A DNA stretch of 9,918 nucleotides from Gammaproteobacteria bacterium RIFCSPHIGHO2_12_FULL_45_12 (lineage in GTDB: Bacteria > Pseudomonadota > Gammaproteobacteria > DSM-16500): positions 1,933 through 11,850 of the forward strand of contig MGYH01000002.1 in NCBI GenBank assembly GCA_001801665.1, in the 5' to 3' direction. A program made the position numbers and the translations under genes. Positions 1 through 7,608 of the stretch are shown piece after piece. Within the stretch, counting starts at the first letter, position 1. Each line of letters opens with the position of its first letter. Under the pieces are notes generated by a model that was given only the letters and a program-made list of their open reading frames with translations, was not told where the DNA came from and did no database searches.

Positions 1-23
1 GGATGCAATATCATGATTTTTGA

Positions 24-82
24 CGACGTTCTGGATTGCTTCGGCCAAAAAGGGGCCTCGCAACGACGAATGATGCAACAAA
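24..82. repeat. Palindromic dispersed-type repeat element
   Basis: This imperfect palindrome lies in the gene-free first 145 bases. TTGC (36-39) pairs with GCAA (60-63). Inside that, GGCC (43-46) pairs with GGCC (54-57), across a small TTC/TC internal loop and an A-rich apical loop (47-53). The core reads GGATTGCTTCGGCC on the left and GGCCTCGCAACGACGAA on the right. From memory, this resembles short dispersed palindromes with a TTGCGAGG...GAAGCAATCC core found in genomes of several intracellular bacteria. That similarity was not checked. The right half recurs at 5783-5810. Its position about 65 bp before a start codon would also allow a role in the leader or promoter, but nothing shows this directly. 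Confidence 0.6.
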
Positions 83-121
83 GGCACGACCCTAATAGAC
101 GCGTGAATAGCTATTTAAAAT
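54..121 (+). repeat. Direct repeat copy 1 (upstream of the first ankyrin-like gene)
   Basis: Positions 54-81 match 5783-5810 at 25 of 28 bases without gaps, including an exact 16-base block, ACGAATGATGCAACAA, at 66-81. With gaps the similarity continues to a second short block, AATAGCTATTT here against AATAACTATTT in the other copy. The 5' part overlaps the palindromic element at 24-82. A short GCCT (55-58) / AGGC (82-85) pairing could close a stem around the conserved core, but four base pairs is weak. This copy ends about 25 bp before the start codon at 146. Confidence 0.7.
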
Positions 122-145
122 CAATATCATGAGGTAAGAATCACT

Positions 146-3100
146 ATGCAGTCCTCTCAGCAGATTACAAAAGATGACATTAACGCCGTTGTTAAGCGTA
201 TTATTACGCTTGAATGCGGTGATGCTATGGATAATAACCGTGAAATAGAAACACCTGAAGTCGTTCGAGCTAGAATTGTGGCGCAAATTGAGCAGCTTAA
301 TCCAACACAAAAACAAACATTCATTAGTTTGTTCAAATCACCAAGTTTAACTCTACAAGATTATAAGGCACTCATAGCTCATCCAGAAGTGCTAGATAAC
401 ATGGCAATGCTGAGTAAATATATTAAATATAGTCAACATGCTGAATTTGGTCCTAGGGATCTCTATTTATTGTGCGTTAAGAAGAGGGATTTATGGGGAA
501 TAAGAAAGAAAATAGTCGATTTGTCTCCCTTTATTTCGAATCCATTAGATATTGCCATTAAAGTGTGTGGATTAGGCAATATAAATATTGATCACCAAGC
601 CTTTCTTGAAGATATTATTTCTGAAGGCATCCTCAATGCAGTGCATTATGATAAAGATAAAATAAAAAAATTAATTCAAACAATTCATGATAATAATGAC
701 ATTCAGCCGCCTAAGCAAAAAGAGCTTATTCAATGCCTAATTCGCGGTGGATTGTTATATCATGTTCCAGAAGATTATGATGGCTTAGTACGTCAATTAA
801 AAGAATACTATCCTGAAGAACAGTCTGAACATCAGTCATTTCATCAAGAAATTTTTGACATTAAATTGCATCATCAAGGCAGATCAAAACCAGATGGATA
901 TTTTTTACCTAAGCAAGTTCTGAAAATTAAGGAAGCATTAAAACAAAAGCGAATTCCATTTGAAGAGAACGTAAATCAACGATTATGGACGTGGGAAATT
1001 TATGAAGAGGGTGAGAATTTACTGACCTATTTCGCGAAGAACAATCATGTAAAAGCAGTTGAATACTACCTCGATAACACAGCCGATCTAACGTCCTTAT
1101 TGACGGCAATAATTCATAATACAAGTGGCTCGATTACAACAAGAACAACCGCGATTAACGAATTATCAAAAGACCCCAGATATTATGAAATTTTAATTGA
1201 ACGTGCTAAAGAAACACCGATTGACGAATTGAAAGAAAAAATTGCCTCGGGTTTATTATTTGAATATATTTATAGAAATAATCCTCCGATAACAAACGCC
1301 CAAATTGATGAGCTAGTAGCTCTCGGGGCTGATTTAACTCGGGAATTTTTGTATGTTCCCAAAGTGGGGTGGCCTAACAGCACGACACTTTTACATAGTG
1401 CGGCAGCATGGGGTGAAAAAAGAATTGTTGAACATTTAATGACATTATCAAAACAAAAGAATGTCGAGATACCCTTCACTGATAATCGTAATACAACAGC
1501 ACAATCCTTTGTTTTGAAAGAATGCCTCAATGCTAAACATTCAAAGGCAGTCCGTCAAAATTACCAAGACATCGCTATTCTCCTTGCTGGCTATTACGAT
1601 AAGTTTCAACTCGAGGATTATTCGCAACTAATACATCGTATTGACGAATCGAAGGTTGCTCAAAAGGAAATTGATGAATTCATATCTCGATTATTAGGAG
1701 AAACTGCTCATAAAACAATACAGCCTATCGATAACAAAAATTGGCAAATCGCAAAAATTCATTCTATTTCTGAGATAAAAAACAAAATTAATGCGGATTT
1801 GATGAAGCAGGTTTTCAAGTTAATCGATTATAGTGCAATAGAAGATAAAGCGTTGGGGGAGTTTTTTCACAAGTTTATTGTGACTGATCCTCTCTGCACA
1901 CCAACTGGCATTCAGTACCAGTGCGCACAACTGCTATTGGAATCCATGCCTCAAGAAAAAAGAATTGAAATTTATCTTAACGGCTTGTTGAGACCATTTT
2001 ATATGATTAGAGAAGCAGCTTTAACTGATCATCAAGAACAGTTTCTTGAACATGTGCGCGATTTATGTAATGCGGATTGCAAGGGAGAGGCATCTGATGC
2101 TTTATTTAAAGAAAGCTATACCTCACACCCGTTACACAACTCCCTAAACTTGTTAAGCTTTTCTAGCCATTTTGGCATTGATGGTTTATTTGACAAAACT
2201 GTCGGCTGGTTTGAAAAAAATGCCCCCGTTCTTGATAGGGATGGGGCAGAGTATTTACTTGAAACTATTCTTGTCAATCTGCTGCAAAAAAATGTCGAAA
2301 GAGCTGAGACGATTTATTCGATATTAAACCCTTGCTTTTTAAAACTTAATTCCCACGAAAAGTCATCACTTTTTTTGCCCACATTACTGCGTGGATCTCC
2401 TCGTTATGAACCAATTGAGCAGCCAGAATTAATGAAGCTGTTCACCTGGTATTGTGAAAAGCTTAATAACGCCGAGGGGATTTCTAGGTTCTTAACGGGA
2501 TTTCTAGAGAACTATAAAGATGAATTATCAAAGATAGTTAAAAATAGCGAATACAACTACGATCAGCAATCCGCGCATTATAATAGTATGTTATGCTGTA
2601 TCGAATCTTGTGCTGTTATTGCCGCAAATCATTTCTCTCATCCTGCCTTAGAGGATTTTGTTAAGCAGTCTAAAGGATTACTTGAATTATTAAGTGAACC
2701 ATCGGAACTCTTTAAGGAGAAAGAAGAATTAGCTCGGCAACAGAATAAAACAAAACTGGTGGACTTCATGTCATTGCTTGAGGTTAAAGAAACCTTATGC
2801 CAAGTCTCTTCAGCTAAATTTGCGCGACTCGTTTCCAGGAGTCAATCACCCGAAACATGTCATTATCTTTTAGAAAATTTTAAGCTCCCTCCTGAATTGA
2901 AAAAATTAATAGCACCAGAAAAGCCACAGCCAAAAAGTTTATTTTTCAAGTCACCAGTAAATAGTGTCTCTGATTTAGCGGAGCGCCGAGCATTATCGAA
3001 TGAATTTAATGCTAATTGGACGCAGAAAAAGGTTTCAAAAAGCGATGCTGAAACCATTATCGCTGCCTATGACGATGCCAGGAAAGCTAAAACATTCGGA

Positions 3101-3274
3101 TGGACCAGTTCTGATACAACCACCACCTTAACTGCATTAAAGCGGGCAGGGAGTGATGAGGCACGTTTTATGGTATTAAACACATACATGCAGGAAAAAG
3201 GAAATGAATCACGTCGACTGTATGGTATCATTAAAGATTATCAGCCAAATAATCCTACGGTAAGAAAAAAATAA
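146..3274 (+). CDS. Large ankyrin-like, alpha-helical protein, putative secreted effector
   Basis: This gene encodes 1042 aa that I cannot assign to a named family. It starts at ATG 146, with a GAGGT Shine-Dalgarno-like sequence at 131-135. The 10-base spacing is slightly long, but no better start is near. The protein looks almost wholly helical and has no signal peptide or membrane segment. Two stretches read like degenerate ankyrin repeats: residues 291-312 (LLTYFAKNNHVKAVEYYLDN) and about 391-435, including TTLLHSAAAWGEKRIVEHLM at 413-432. A charged helix, possibly a coiled coil, lies near 854-885. The C-terminus is polar and ends in Arg-Lys-Lys. Size, AT-rich coding and ankyrin-like segments fit a Legionellales Dot/Icm effector, but this is inference. 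The start and stop are clear and the frame is intact. Sampled lines are about one-third GC, well below the downstream pilus genes, which suggests separate acquisition. It is convergent with the next gene. An alternative is a non-secreted scaffold protein. Confidence 0.85.
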   Translation: MQSSQQITKDDINAVVKRIITLECGDAMDNNREIETPEVVRARIVAQIEQLNPTQKQTFISLFKSPSLTLQDYKALIAHPEVLDNMAMLSKYIKYSQHAEFGPRDLYLLCVKKRDLWGIRKKIVDLSPFISNPLDIAIKVCGLGNINIDHQAFLEDIISEGILNAVHYDKDKIKKLIQTIHDNNDIQPPKQKELIQCLIRGGLLYHVPEDYDGLVRQLKEYYPEEQSEHQSFHQEIFDIKLHHQGRSKPDGYFLPKQVLKIKEALKQKRIPFEENVNQRLWTWEIYEEGENLLTYFAKNNHVKAVEYYLDNTADLTSLLTAIIHNTSGSITTRTTAINELSKDPRYYEILIERAKETPIDELKEKIASGLLFEYIYRNNPPITNAQIDELVALGADLTREFLYVPKVGWPNSTTLLHSAAAWGEKRIVEHLMTLSKQKNVEIPFTDNRNTTAQSFVLKECLNAKHSKAVRQNYQDIAILLAGYYDKFQLEDYSQLIHRIDESKVAQKEIDEFISRLLGETAHKTIQPIDNKNWQIAKIHSISEIKNKINADLMKQVFKLIDYSAIEDKALGEFFHKFIVTDPLCTPTGIQYQCAQLLLESMPQEKRIEIYLNGLLRPFYMIREAALTDHQEQFLEHVRDLCNADCKGEASDALFKESYTSHPLHNSLNLLSFSSHFGIDGLFDKTVGWFEKNAPVLDRDGAEYLLETILVNLLQKNVERAETIYSILNPCFLKLNSHEKSSLFLPTLLRGSPRYEPIEQPELMKLFTWYCEKLNNAEGISRFLTGFLENYKDELSKIVKNSEYNYDQQSAHYNSMLCCIESCAVIAANHFSHPALEDFVKQSKGLLELLSEPSELFKEKEELARQQNKTKLVDFMSLLEVKETLCQVSSAKFARLVSRSQSPETCHYLLENFKLPPELKKLIAPEKPQPKSLFFKSPVNSVSDLAERRALSNEFNANWTQKKVSKSDAETIIAAYDDARKAKTFGWTSSDTTTTLTALKRAGSDEARFMVLNTYMQEKGNESRRLYGIIKDYQPNNPTVRKK

Positions 3275-3289
3275 ATCATTTGGAGTGTG

Positions 3290-3307
3290 GCGGCTAGGCT
3301 GCTTTTT
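3290..3307 (+). terminator. Weak intrinsic terminator between convergent genes
   Basis: GCGGC (3290-3294) can pair with GCTGC (3298-3302), with one G-U wobble and a TAG loop, followed directly by five T residues (3303-3307). It sits 16 bp after the stop of the 1042-aa gene, within the 88-bp gap between the two convergent genes. The stem is short and the loop tight, so termination could be inefficient. No matching T-run is seen for transcription from the opposite strand. Confidence 0.35.
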
Positions 3308-3362
3308 GGGCGGTTGAAAATGTTTCGCGGGGTTTAAGCGGGTTTGGAGTGTTGTTAACAGC

Positions 3363-5747
3363 TCATGAAATCACACACTCATCTGCCTGTTCTAGCTGCG
3401 GCATCAGCACAGTAAGCCTAAGTCTGCTTCCTTTATGCGGCATCAGTTTGGCAAAAAAGCGATCCCCACACGATTGCGGGAAAAAGTCATATATCCCCCA
3501 CCCCCCCGCGCTAACGTCATAATGCCGCTGTCTCCGCCCCGCATACGCGGCGTATTCATAACCAAGGCCTGTATAGGACGAAAAAGAGATTGGATAAAAT
3601 GAAGCATCATCATTTATATAATTAAGAGTACGGTTTGATTTTTCGTTATACTCAACCCGATAATAGAAATCCTGCGCAACATCTTGCGCGATATTTGCTG
3701 GTAAAAACCGCTGGACATAACCAACTATCTGCCGCCAAAACAAATCACGCTTTTCAAAGCTCCAACTCACAAATTTCGCACAATAATGCTCAAATACCTT
3801 CTGCAAGTGTGTTGGGTTAAAAATGATTTCATGCTGCGAGCATCTGGTGAAATCACGCCTGAATTGTTCTAGCGTCTGCCAGAGTTCAGTCATGTTGGGT
3901 TGCTGCAATTGCAGGGCTGTCTTGACGTCAGCATCACGACTGTCAGTGATAGCACGCACAATACGCGTGAAATCAAACGGTTGTTGTGTTTTGGCATAGG
4001 CTTCATATCCAGTCAGAAAAATGGCTTGATATTGCTCCGTAATTTCTTCTTCACTCATGTATGCCTTTAACCTATCGCACATCTCATTATCTAATGCGCA
4101 TAAGGCCAGTTGAAAGGCGGTTAAGTGCTTGAACGCTCGACGAGAATAATCCACCACCTTTGTCGTACCATGGAGCAAGCAATTCCGCATCATAGGATGA
4201 GTTTCCAGCAATGCTTCTACCTGATCCTCTTCGCCATACACAATATGCTGTAAGAATTGCTTGACCAGATGGCTTTCTCTAGAAAACCAGCGTGCATAGT
4301 GGGTGGGTTTTTCAGTGTTTGCTTGTGCTAACCACGCCGCTTTGGGCTTTCCGGCAAGGGTGTCTGGCAGAATAGCTTGTAATCTTGCCTCTTCTGCTAA
4401 CCAATAACGGCCGCGCTTGGAGTTGACCCAGACATCTGCTACTGTTTTGCCTGCTAGTGCCCCTTCAAAAATAATGCCGATGAATCCGACCGGCGTGATC
4501 ATGGCGCGCAGCTCAGGATCGTTCATGACAGCTACTTTGTGCTTAGCGATCAGGATACCCAGTACCGCATTCACCTCCGCACCTTGTGCGGCCAGCTTTT
4601 TTACATCATCAAGCTTGCCTGCTTGTGCCGCGATGAGTAATGTGCGCTCTAAACAAACGGCTGACAGTGCGGCACTGATGTTCCCCGAAAAGCCGCGGTA
4701 AAACGCCAGACACGCTGAAATCTCAAGATCATTTGTTATTAGCATTAAACTATCTGCATTAATCGGTAATAGCATGCTGCCGTCATCACTTAGTGTGGCG
4801 TCAAGTAACGCATTTTCATCTGGGGTGAAAATAAAATACTGTTCGTCTCGTATTTTCCGTAACAGCGCCTGCTTGACCGTGCACCAATTGATATCGGTCA
4901 CAACAGGTACCATGTTCTCATCTTCTCGAGATGCAAATAATTGCTCCATGAGCAACTCACCGAGATACGGTTTTAAAAAAAGATTATCAAATGGGGTGTA
5001 ATCTTCATAAACGTAACCGGATGCTTTTTCGCCCTGATAACCGCGTAATTGTACTAATGCTTGTAATTGATCAACAAGTGCATTTAAGACACTAAATAAG
5101 GTATAGCGTGTTTTAAATGCTTGCTTCAGTTTTTCTTGTATGACGTCTTCACTCAGAAGTCCTGCACAAGCATCATCTGGATTGAGCGGGCGTACACCAT
5201 ACCCCAAGTGACATGCCACCATAAAAAATCGGTTGTGAGTATGAACTTCATTCGTTGCATGACTGGCAGCCATGCTCACAATACCCTGACGAATCACGCT
5301 TAACATGTCATCAAGGTGTTCAGGTAGGTTTAGGCTTTCAAGACATTCATTGCTGCGATTATGAAATCCAGGCGTGCAGTTTTTTATACCTTCATGCAAT
5401 TTATGAGATAGAGCATGTTTTAGATCATGATTTGTCTTTTCATCAGTTAACACGCGGTATAAGGTTTGCAATGATTGACGCAATCCTTCTTTTTCAGAAT
5501 AGGTAGAGGCATCTCCTGCATGACGCTCCAGGTGATAAAAAAACTCAGAACGCTGCGTCAAGCTTCGATAAACGTCTATCTCATGTATTGGGTAAAGCAG
5601 TACCGTATCCTCCAGCTGAAGCAAATTATCTGCTATCAGCTTACCAAGCTGGTCAAACCAGTCCGCAGGTAAGGGTTGAGCGGCATTCACGGGAGGGCGT
5701 TTTGCAGGTTGTTGAACAAACGCTTTGTCTGGATTGACTTGTGGCAT
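3363..5747 (-). CDS. Ankyrin-like 794-aa protein, putative Dot/Icm-type effector
   Basis: This intact gene encodes 794 aa, starting at the ATG complementary to 5745-5747 and stopping at TGA (3363-3365). Upstream on the coding strand there is only a weak GAGAAA as a ribosome binding site. It has no signal peptide or membrane segment. Residues 370-395 carry a recognisable ankyrin-type helix pair (IAAQAGKLDDVKKLAAQGAE, from 372). About 503-563 is a second ankyrin-like region containing VVDYSRRAFKHLTAFQLAL (531-549) followed by a D-N-E-M segment. From memory, a motif of the form D-Y-S-x-R-x-F-x3-T-A-F-x-x-A occurs in ankyrin-like proteins of Legionella and its relatives. The C-terminal part, about 580-794, is unrecognised and aromatic-rich. 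It ends in a short tail with E-Q-A-D-E, vaguely like a Dot/Icm E-block. Its GC is clearly higher than that of the convergent neighbour. Function is unknown; host-directed protein binding is an inference from the ankyrin-like fold. Confidence 0.85.
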   Translation of the reverse strand: MPQVNPDKAFVQQPAKRPPVNAAQPLPADWFDQLGKLIADNLLQLEDTVLLYPIHEIDVYRSLTQRSEFFYHLERHAGDASTYSEKEGLRQSLQTLYRVLTDEKTNHDLKHALSHKLHEGIKNCTPGFHNRSNECLESLNLPEHLDDMLSVIRQGIVSMAASHATNEVHTHNRFFMVACHLGYGVRPLNPDDACAGLLSEDVIQEKLKQAFKTRYTLFSVLNALVDQLQALVQLRGYQGEKASGYVYEDYTPFDNLFLKPYLGELLMEQLFASREDENMVPVVTDINWCTVKQALLRKIRDEQYFIFTPDENALLDATLSDDGSMLLPINADSLMLITNDLEISACLAFYRGFSGNISAALSAVCLERTLLIAAQAGKLDDVKKLAAQGAEVNAVLGILIAKHKVAVMNDPELRAMITPVGFIGIIFEGALAGKTVADVWVNSKRGRYWLAEEARLQAILPDTLAGKPKAAWLAQANTEKPTHYARWFSRESHLVKQFLQHIVYGEEDQVEALLETHPMMRNCLLHGTTKVVDYSRRAFKHLTAFQLALCALDNEMCDRLKAYMSEEEITEQYQAIFLTGYEAYAKTQQPFDFTRIVRAITDSRDADVKTALQLQQPNMTELWQTLEQFRRDFTRCSQHEIIFNPTHLQKVFEHYCAKFVSWSFEKRDLFWRQIVGYVQRFLPANIAQDVAQDFYYRVEYNEKSNRTLNYINDDASFYPISFSSYTGLGYEYAAYAGRRQRHYDVSAGGWGIYDFFPQSCGDRFFAKLMPHKGSRLRLTVLMPQLEQADECVIS
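3495..3507 (-). repeat. G7-T-G5 homopolymer tract inside the 794-aa gene
   Basis: On the coding strand this reads seven G, one T, five G, and encodes Gly748-Gly749-Trp750-Gly751 with the last base of Ala747. Runs of this kind are prone to slipped-strand indels. A one-base change would shift the frame over the last 45 or so residues, replacing the natural C-terminus. That this happens in nature is not shown. Confidence 0.6.
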
Positions 5748-5782
5748 GGTTTTTTCTCGTATTATGGTTTAACAAAGCAAGC

Positions 5783-5840
5783 GGCTTCACAACAACGAAT
5801 GATGCAACAACGCCGCACAAGCGCAATAACTATTTGATTT
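5783..5840 (+). repeat. Direct repeat copy 2 (between ankyrin-like gene and pilus operon)
   Basis: Positions 5783-5810 match 54-81 at 25 of 28 bases. The exact block ACGAATGATGCAACAA is at 5795-5810, and the weaker AATAACTATTT block follows at 5825-5835. Only the right half of the longer palindrome at 24-82 is present. GCGGC (5781-5785) and GCCGC (5812-5816) are perfect inverted repeats that enclose the conserved core and could form a stem. The element lies in the 249-bp gap between the start of the 794-aa gene on the - strand and the pilus ATPase on the + strand. Relative to the neighbouring - strand gene, it faces the opposite way from copy 1 relative to its gene. Confidence 0.7.
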
Positions 5841-5944
5841 GAAACCATATATGTCTCCAAAAACGAGGCGCCACACTTCTTGGCCGCATCACTTTCTGGT
5901 TAAACGCAGGTGGGTGCATTCCCCCTAATTCCCTGGAAAACCAT

Positions 5945-5991
5945 TATAATAGAAGATAGAGTCTTATGGGTCTTTTGTTTTTCAGGTGAGG
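5945..5991 (+). promoter_or_regulatory. Putative promoter -10 box and Shine-Dalgarno of the pilus operon
   Basis: A perfect TATAAT lies at 5945-5950. No convincing TTGACA-like -35 is found 16-18 bp upstream, and there is no extended TGn, so an activator may be needed. Transcription would begin near 5957, giving a leader of about 40 nt. A strong AGGTGAGG (5984-5991) lies five bases before ATG 5997. Together these favour the start at 5997 over the in-frame GTG at 5910, which would be upstream of the promoter. Confidence 0.5.
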
Positions 5992-5996
5992 GCGTT

Positions 5997-7595
5997 ATGG
6001 CGGAGATAGTCCCGGATATCAGCACGGAGCAGCAAGACATTCGGCAAACGAAGCTTGCCCAGTATGCGGCGGCGACGCGCACAAAAGTGCTGGCTAGCCC
6101 TTCTGACCTTGATGCAAAAGATAAGGTGATGCAGGAAATGGCTGCTTGGTGCCGTGAGCAGGGGAATATTGTTGTTTTAAAAAGCGCGACCATTTTGTCC
6201 TCAGACCCCACCTCAAGAAATATTCAGAATTGTAAATCCCTGTTGCTGAGCAAAGGCATTCACCCAGGACACGTTTATGCTGCCAAGCAGTCCTTTTTGG
6301 ATTTATTGATGGACAGCAGCGATGAAGAGAACGTGTCAAAGCGGCAGAAGGGCGAAACAACGGCCACCTTTAGCGACCAACAGCGTCATTTGCGTGATCT
6401 GGTGGGTGAGGCAATCAAACAAGATGTCAGCGATATTCATATTCAGGTGCGACAGACGTATACGCGCATTCGCATGCGTCAACATGGGGAATTAAAAATT
6501 TATGCCGAATGGTCTGAAAAATTAGGGCGTGAAATTGCATCGGTTGCTTTCAATAAAGAAACAGATCATGCCACCTCACACTTCAATCCCATGTTACCGC
6601 AAGATGCATCCATGCCGCTCAAAATTCGGGGTAATGAAGTTCGTTTGCGTTTAGCGAGTGTCCCTGCGCATGGCGGCTTTGACATGGTGATGCGTATTCT
6701 TGCGACAGGGGAAGAGAGAAAAGGGAAGACGCTGGATGAATTGGGTTATACCGACAGGCAAATTGAAATCATTAAAATGTCGATGCGCTTGCCGTTTGGC
6801 GCCATCATTGTGGCAGGCCCAACCGGTTCAGGTAAAACGACGACATTAGCCAGTTGCATGGAGATGGTTGAGCCCACTGCCAAACTCTATTCAATTGAAG
6901 ATCCCGTTGAGAAGGTGGTGGAGGCGGCGACACAGGTGCCTGTCAATACCGAAAAGGAAGATAGAAGTTTTGCCATGATGGGCAGGGCGGCTTTACGAAT
7001 GGACCCTGATGTCATCATTTTGGGGGAAATGCGGGATGAGGATACGGCGAGTGTGATGGTGCGAGCATCCATCACGGGCCATTTGGTTTTAACAACCTTA
7101 CACACCAACCGTGCGACAGCCATTGTGACGCGATTGGTGGATATGGGCATTTCACCTGATTTGCTGGGTGATAGCAGTGTGTTGCGCTGTTTAATGTGTC
7201 AGCGTCTGGCAGTGAAGGTTTGTCCTAGTTGTGCGGTTGCCGTGGTGGATTCACCCCGTCATCAGAAATATATTGCAGCGTGGGAAGAAGTGCTGGGAAA
7301 AGAGGTGATTGCGCGTGCCAAAGCACGCGGCAATGGCTGTGAAAAATGCGGGCGCTCGGGTGTGGGCGGACGAGTTGTGGTGGCGGAAGTCATTTGGGTG
7401 GATGATGAGGGCCGTCAGTTCATCCAAAAATGCGATACCCTCGGCTGGGAACGTTATTTGAAAGAAAATGGTTGGCTGGATTTTCGTGACCGTGCTATTG
7501 ATCTCATACAAGCGGGCATTTGCGACCCTTTTGACGCAGAGAAAGTGGTCGGACCCATCAATCCCTCTACATTGGCAAAAGTCTTTAAGTATTAA
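5997..7595 (+). CDS. Type IV pilus / type II secretion assembly ATPase (GspE/PilB superfamily, R64 thin-pilus type)
   Basis: This cytoplasmic hexameric ATPase powers pilin polymerisation through the inner-membrane platform protein. From ATG 5997 it is 532 aa. The first 130 or so residues form an unrecognised N-terminal part. The central domain begins near 137 (DVSDIHIQ, then a R-I-R-M-R-Q-H-G-E-L strand pair). Walker A is GPTGSGKTT at 274-282 (Lys280). The Asp box is EDPVE at 301-305. Walker B is DPDVIILGEMRD at 336-347, with catalytic Glu344. The His box is TGHLVLTTLHTN at 360-371. A zinc-binding tetracysteine is CPSC (409-412) plus CEKC (448-451), typical of GspE/PilB extension ATPases and absent from PilT retraction ATPases. 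All catalytic motifs are intact. The gene order with a short platform protein and two prepilins points to an R64 PilQ-like thin-pilus ATPase. No symbol is given because pilQ usually denotes the secretin. A longer start at GTG 5910 is possible but lacks a good ribosome binding site. Confidence 0.93.
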   Translation: MAEIVPDISTEQQDIRQTKLAQYAAATRTKVLASPSDLDAKDKVMQEMAAWCREQGNIVVLKSATILSSDPTSRNIQNCKSLLLSKGIHPGHVYAAKQSFLDLLMDSSDEENVSKRQKGETTATFSDQQRHLRDLVGEAIKQDVSDIHIQVRQTYTRIRMRQHGELKIYAEWSEKLGREIASVAFNKETDHATSHFNPMLPQDASMPLKIRGNEVRLRLASVPAHGGFDMVMRILATGEERKGKTLDELGYTDRQIEIIKMSMRLPFGAIIVAGPTGSGKTTTLASCMEMVEPTAKLYSIEDPVEKVVEAATQVPVNTEKEDRSFAMMGRAALRMDPDVIILGEMRDEDTASVMVRASITGHLVLTTLHTNRATAIVTRLVDMGISPDLLGDSSVLRCLMCQRLAVKVCPSCAVAVVDSPRHQKYIAAWEEVLGKEVIARAKARGNGCEKCGRSGVGGRVVVAEVIWVDDEGRQFIQKCDTLGWERYLKENGWLDFRDRAIDLIQAGICDPFDAEKVVGPINPSTLAKVFKY

Positions 7596-7608
7596 GTGAG
7601 CGTATGTG

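Noticed and set aside
116..130. TAAAAT (116-121) and TATCAT (125-130) as -10 boxes of the first gene.
   Set aside because: Neither has a -35-like hexamer at a proper distance, and AT-rich leaders give such matches by chance.
92..316. A - strand open frame of 74 codons across the start of the first gene.
   Set aside because: It overlaps the repeat, leader and 5' coding region of the 1042-aa gene and has no protein-like pattern.
4417..5672. Several + strand open frames of 60-94 codons opposite the 794-aa gene.
   Set aside because: They lie fully antisense to a long intact gene, lack ribosome binding sites, and their translations look like shadow frames.
5755..5790. A CATAAT box on the - strand as promoter of the 794-aa gene.
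   Set aside because: The only -35-like TTGTGA is 20 bases away, outside the usual spacing, so the promoter could not be supported.
5900..6360. Two - strand open frames (103 and 88 codons) opposite the start of the ATPase gene.
   Set aside because: They are antisense to a gene with unmistakable family motifs and have no supporting start signals.
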